Part shown: positions 52,790 through 54,141 of the stretch, piece by piece
How positions within the stretch are numbered: position 1 is the first letter of the stretch
How the letters are laid out: every line of letters begins with the position of its first letter
DNA from: JAWXTP01 sp044433415
GTDB taxonomy: Bacteria; Bacteroidota; Bacteroidia; Bacteroidales; Rikenellaceae
Assembly: GCA_044433415.1 (NCBI GenBank)
Contig: JAWXTP010000005.1
Span: forward strand, 1-54,141
Reading direction: 5' to 3'
Length of the DNA: 54,141 nucleotides
Translations under genes and position numbers: made by a program
Notes under the pieces: generated by a model
The model's input: the letters and a program-made list of their open reading frames with translations, nothing else
Told to the model about the DNA's origin: nothing
Database searches by the model: none

Positions 52790-52820
52790 CAAATATATAA
52801 TTATTTACAGATAAATCAAA
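52790..52820 (-). promoter_or_regulatory. Promoter of the small-protein/cstA operon
   Basis: On the minus strand TTTG (52817-52820), exactly 19 bp, then TATATTTG (52790-52797): a full match to the Bacteroidota consensus. The start codon of the small gene is 47 bp downstream. Confidence 0.75.
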
Positions 52821-52883
52821 AGGATTGCACTATTTAAATTTAAATTATTACTTTTACTGCCACAAATCAATTTAAAAAATATT

Positions 52884-53642
52884 ATGAGTAAAATTGTAAT
52901 GGTTACTGGAGCTACCTCTGGGATAGGTAGAGCTTCTGCATGTAAATTTGCTGAATTAGGTTATAACCTTATCATTCTTGGTAGACGCACAGAGCGCCTA
53001 GAAGAGTTAAAAGCAGAATTAGAGCTTAAAAACAAGGTTAAAGTTTTATCTATTTGCTGTGATGTTAGAAATAGAGAAGATGTAGAAAACGCTATTTCAG
53101 GCATGGATGCCGAATGGCAAAATATCGACATCTTGCTTAATAATGCTGGTCTTGCAGCAGGTATGGGAAAAATCAACGAAGGAGACCTTGAAGATTGGGA
53201 ATGCATGATAGATACTAATGTTAAAGGTTTACTTTACGTATCAAGAGCTGTTTCTAATTTAATGAAAAATAGAGGTGAAGGTCATATCATTAACCTTGGT
53301 TCTATAGCTGGTAAAGAAGTTTACCTTAACGGTAATGTATACTGTGCAACAAAACACGCTGTAGATGCTTTATCAAAAGCTATGCGTATGGATTTGTTAC
53401 CTTATGGTATAAAAGTTTCTCAAATTTGTCCAGGAGCTGTAGAAACAGAGTTTTCTTTAGTTCGTTTTAAAGGAGATAAAGAAAGAGCAGCAGCAGTTTA
53501 TCAAGGCATAGAACCTCTTACAGCTTCTGATATTGCAGATACTATAATATATATGGCTAGCGCTCCTAAACATGTGAATGTAGCAGATGTTATTATCTTC
53601 CCATCGGCACAAGGATCGTCTTCTTTATTTGAAAGAAAATAA
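52884..53642 (+). CDS. SDR-family NAD(P)-dependent oxidoreductase
   Basis: 252 residues, classical short-chain dehydrogenase: TGATSGIG (9-16) for the cofactor, NNAG (86-89), catalytic Ser140, Tyr153 and Lys157 (YCATK). The closest characterised relatives by motif are YdfG-type 3-hydroxy acid dehydrogenases (serine and others); substrate uncertain. Single gene between cstA's promoter region and an IS fragment. Confidence 0.88.
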   Translation: MSKIVMVTGATSGIGRASACKFAELGYNLIILGRRTERLEELKAELELKNKVKVLSICCDVRNREDVENAISGMDAEWQNIDILLNNAGLAAGMGKINEGDLEDWECMIDTNVKGLLYVSRAVSNLMKNRGEGHIINLGSIAGKEVYLNGNVYCATKHAVDALSKAMRMDLLPYGIKVSQICPGAVETEFSLVRFKGDKERAAAVYQGIEPLTASDIADTIIYMASAPKHVNVADVIIFPSAQGSSSLFERK

Positions 53643-53685
53643 TTTAATGATTAATGATTCAATACTCCGTTAAATTTTGGTAAGA

Positions 53686-54141
53686 TTAGGCGGCTTTTGT
53701 GCCGTATAGAATAAATTCATTGACAATTTTGTGATTTTTCCTTAAGTTTGGATTTATGCCAAATTTACGAAAAAATAACGACAGCATTAAGTAGTTGTGC
53801 ATCTGTAACTTAACGTCAGATATCGAAAAAGGCTTCTTCTCTTCATTATTGTTTCGAAAGTGTGCTATTTTAGCTATATTAAGAGCAGTTAATGAGAAAT
53901 TTATGTGAGAATAGAGTTTATTCTCACTGCGAGCCTGACAGTGATTAAGCGATAAAGACTGTTTTGCATCACGAAACAGAAACTCGATCTGAAATCTAGC
54001 GTGGTATGTGTCCAAAACTTCTGTTGGTGAACTTTCTGTATTAGTAGAAAAGATTACTCTTTGAATGGCCTTGCCCTTTTGTATAAGCCTTTCCACTATA
54101 ATAAGAATGTTTCTTTTGTAAGCTACAGAGTATGCAATGGT
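53686..54141 (-). mobile_element. 3' part of an IS4-type transposase gene, continues past the right edge
   Basis: The reading frame stays open to the window edge (TIAYSVAYKRNILIIVERL), so the gene is cut by the window, not truncated at 54096. It carries the IS4 signature Y-(2)-R-(3)-E-(6)-K as YHARFQIEFLFRDAK, the last DDE glutamate region, followed by ARSENKLYSHINFSLTAL. The stop codon is at 53686; the left IS end should lie in the 43 bp between it and the SDR gene, but I cannot fix it. Confidence 0.8.

Overview
The window comes from the chromosome of a low-GC member of the Bacteroidota, most likely order Bacteroidales. The evidence is the Bacteroidota-type promoters (TTTG / about 19 bp / TAnnTTTG), two NVEALA-type peptides, a BF3164-like six-bladed propeller lipoprotein, a fused OlsF-type aminolipid acyltransferase, FtsI with a C-terminal PASTA domain, a MurE with the DNPR motif of meso-diaminopimelate ligases, and a long FtsZ tail. 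I cannot name a genus.

Layout. 0-0.35 kb: hairpins and tRNA-Arg(CCT). 0.35-3.5 kb, minus strand: yceD-rpmF-plsX-fabH (ribosomal protein L32 and start of fatty-acid/phospholipid synthesis). 3.7-8.4 kb, minus: rsmH-ftsL-ftsI-trpS, the first part of the division/cell-wall (dcw) cluster. 8.7-14.8 kb, plus: aminolipid acyltransferase, dnaG, priA. 14.8-22.8 kb: an accessory block with a broken SUMF1-family gene carrying a small mobile element, an operon of two NVEALA peptides plus lipoprotein, thioredoxin-like protein, signal peptidase I and Wzy/PglL-type membrane protein, then an AAA ATPase. The peptide operon and the ATPase share an almost identical promoter array. 23-25.9 kb: OsmC, DUF308 and POT transporter (minus), GNAT (plus). 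26-31.4 kb, minus: MFP-RND-TolC efflux operon. 31.7 kb: elbB. 32.7-44.9 kb, plus: murE-mraY-murD-ftsW-murG-murC-ftsQ-ftsA-ftsZ. 45-53.6 kb: DUF5672 glycosyltransferase-like gene, secreted beta-helix protein, recX, prmC, ribD, CstA-type transporter with a tiny Cys protein, and an SDR oxidoreductase. The right edge holds the 3' end of an IS4-type transposase.

Main points. (1) The NVEALA operon at 16.3-21.4 kb looks like a self-contained system for making, exporting and maturing small two-cysteine peptides; I know no established function for it. (2) A 161-bp palindromic element occurs three times. One copy interrupts a gene with a 4-bp TTAA duplication, its removal restores the frame, and the copies differ by compensating changes in their stems. 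Short deletion derivatives sit in many intergenic gaps. (3) The dcw cluster is split in two, and one inversion of about 28 kb (ftsI end to murE start) would restore the usual order. All assignments are from reading the sequence; no search was run.
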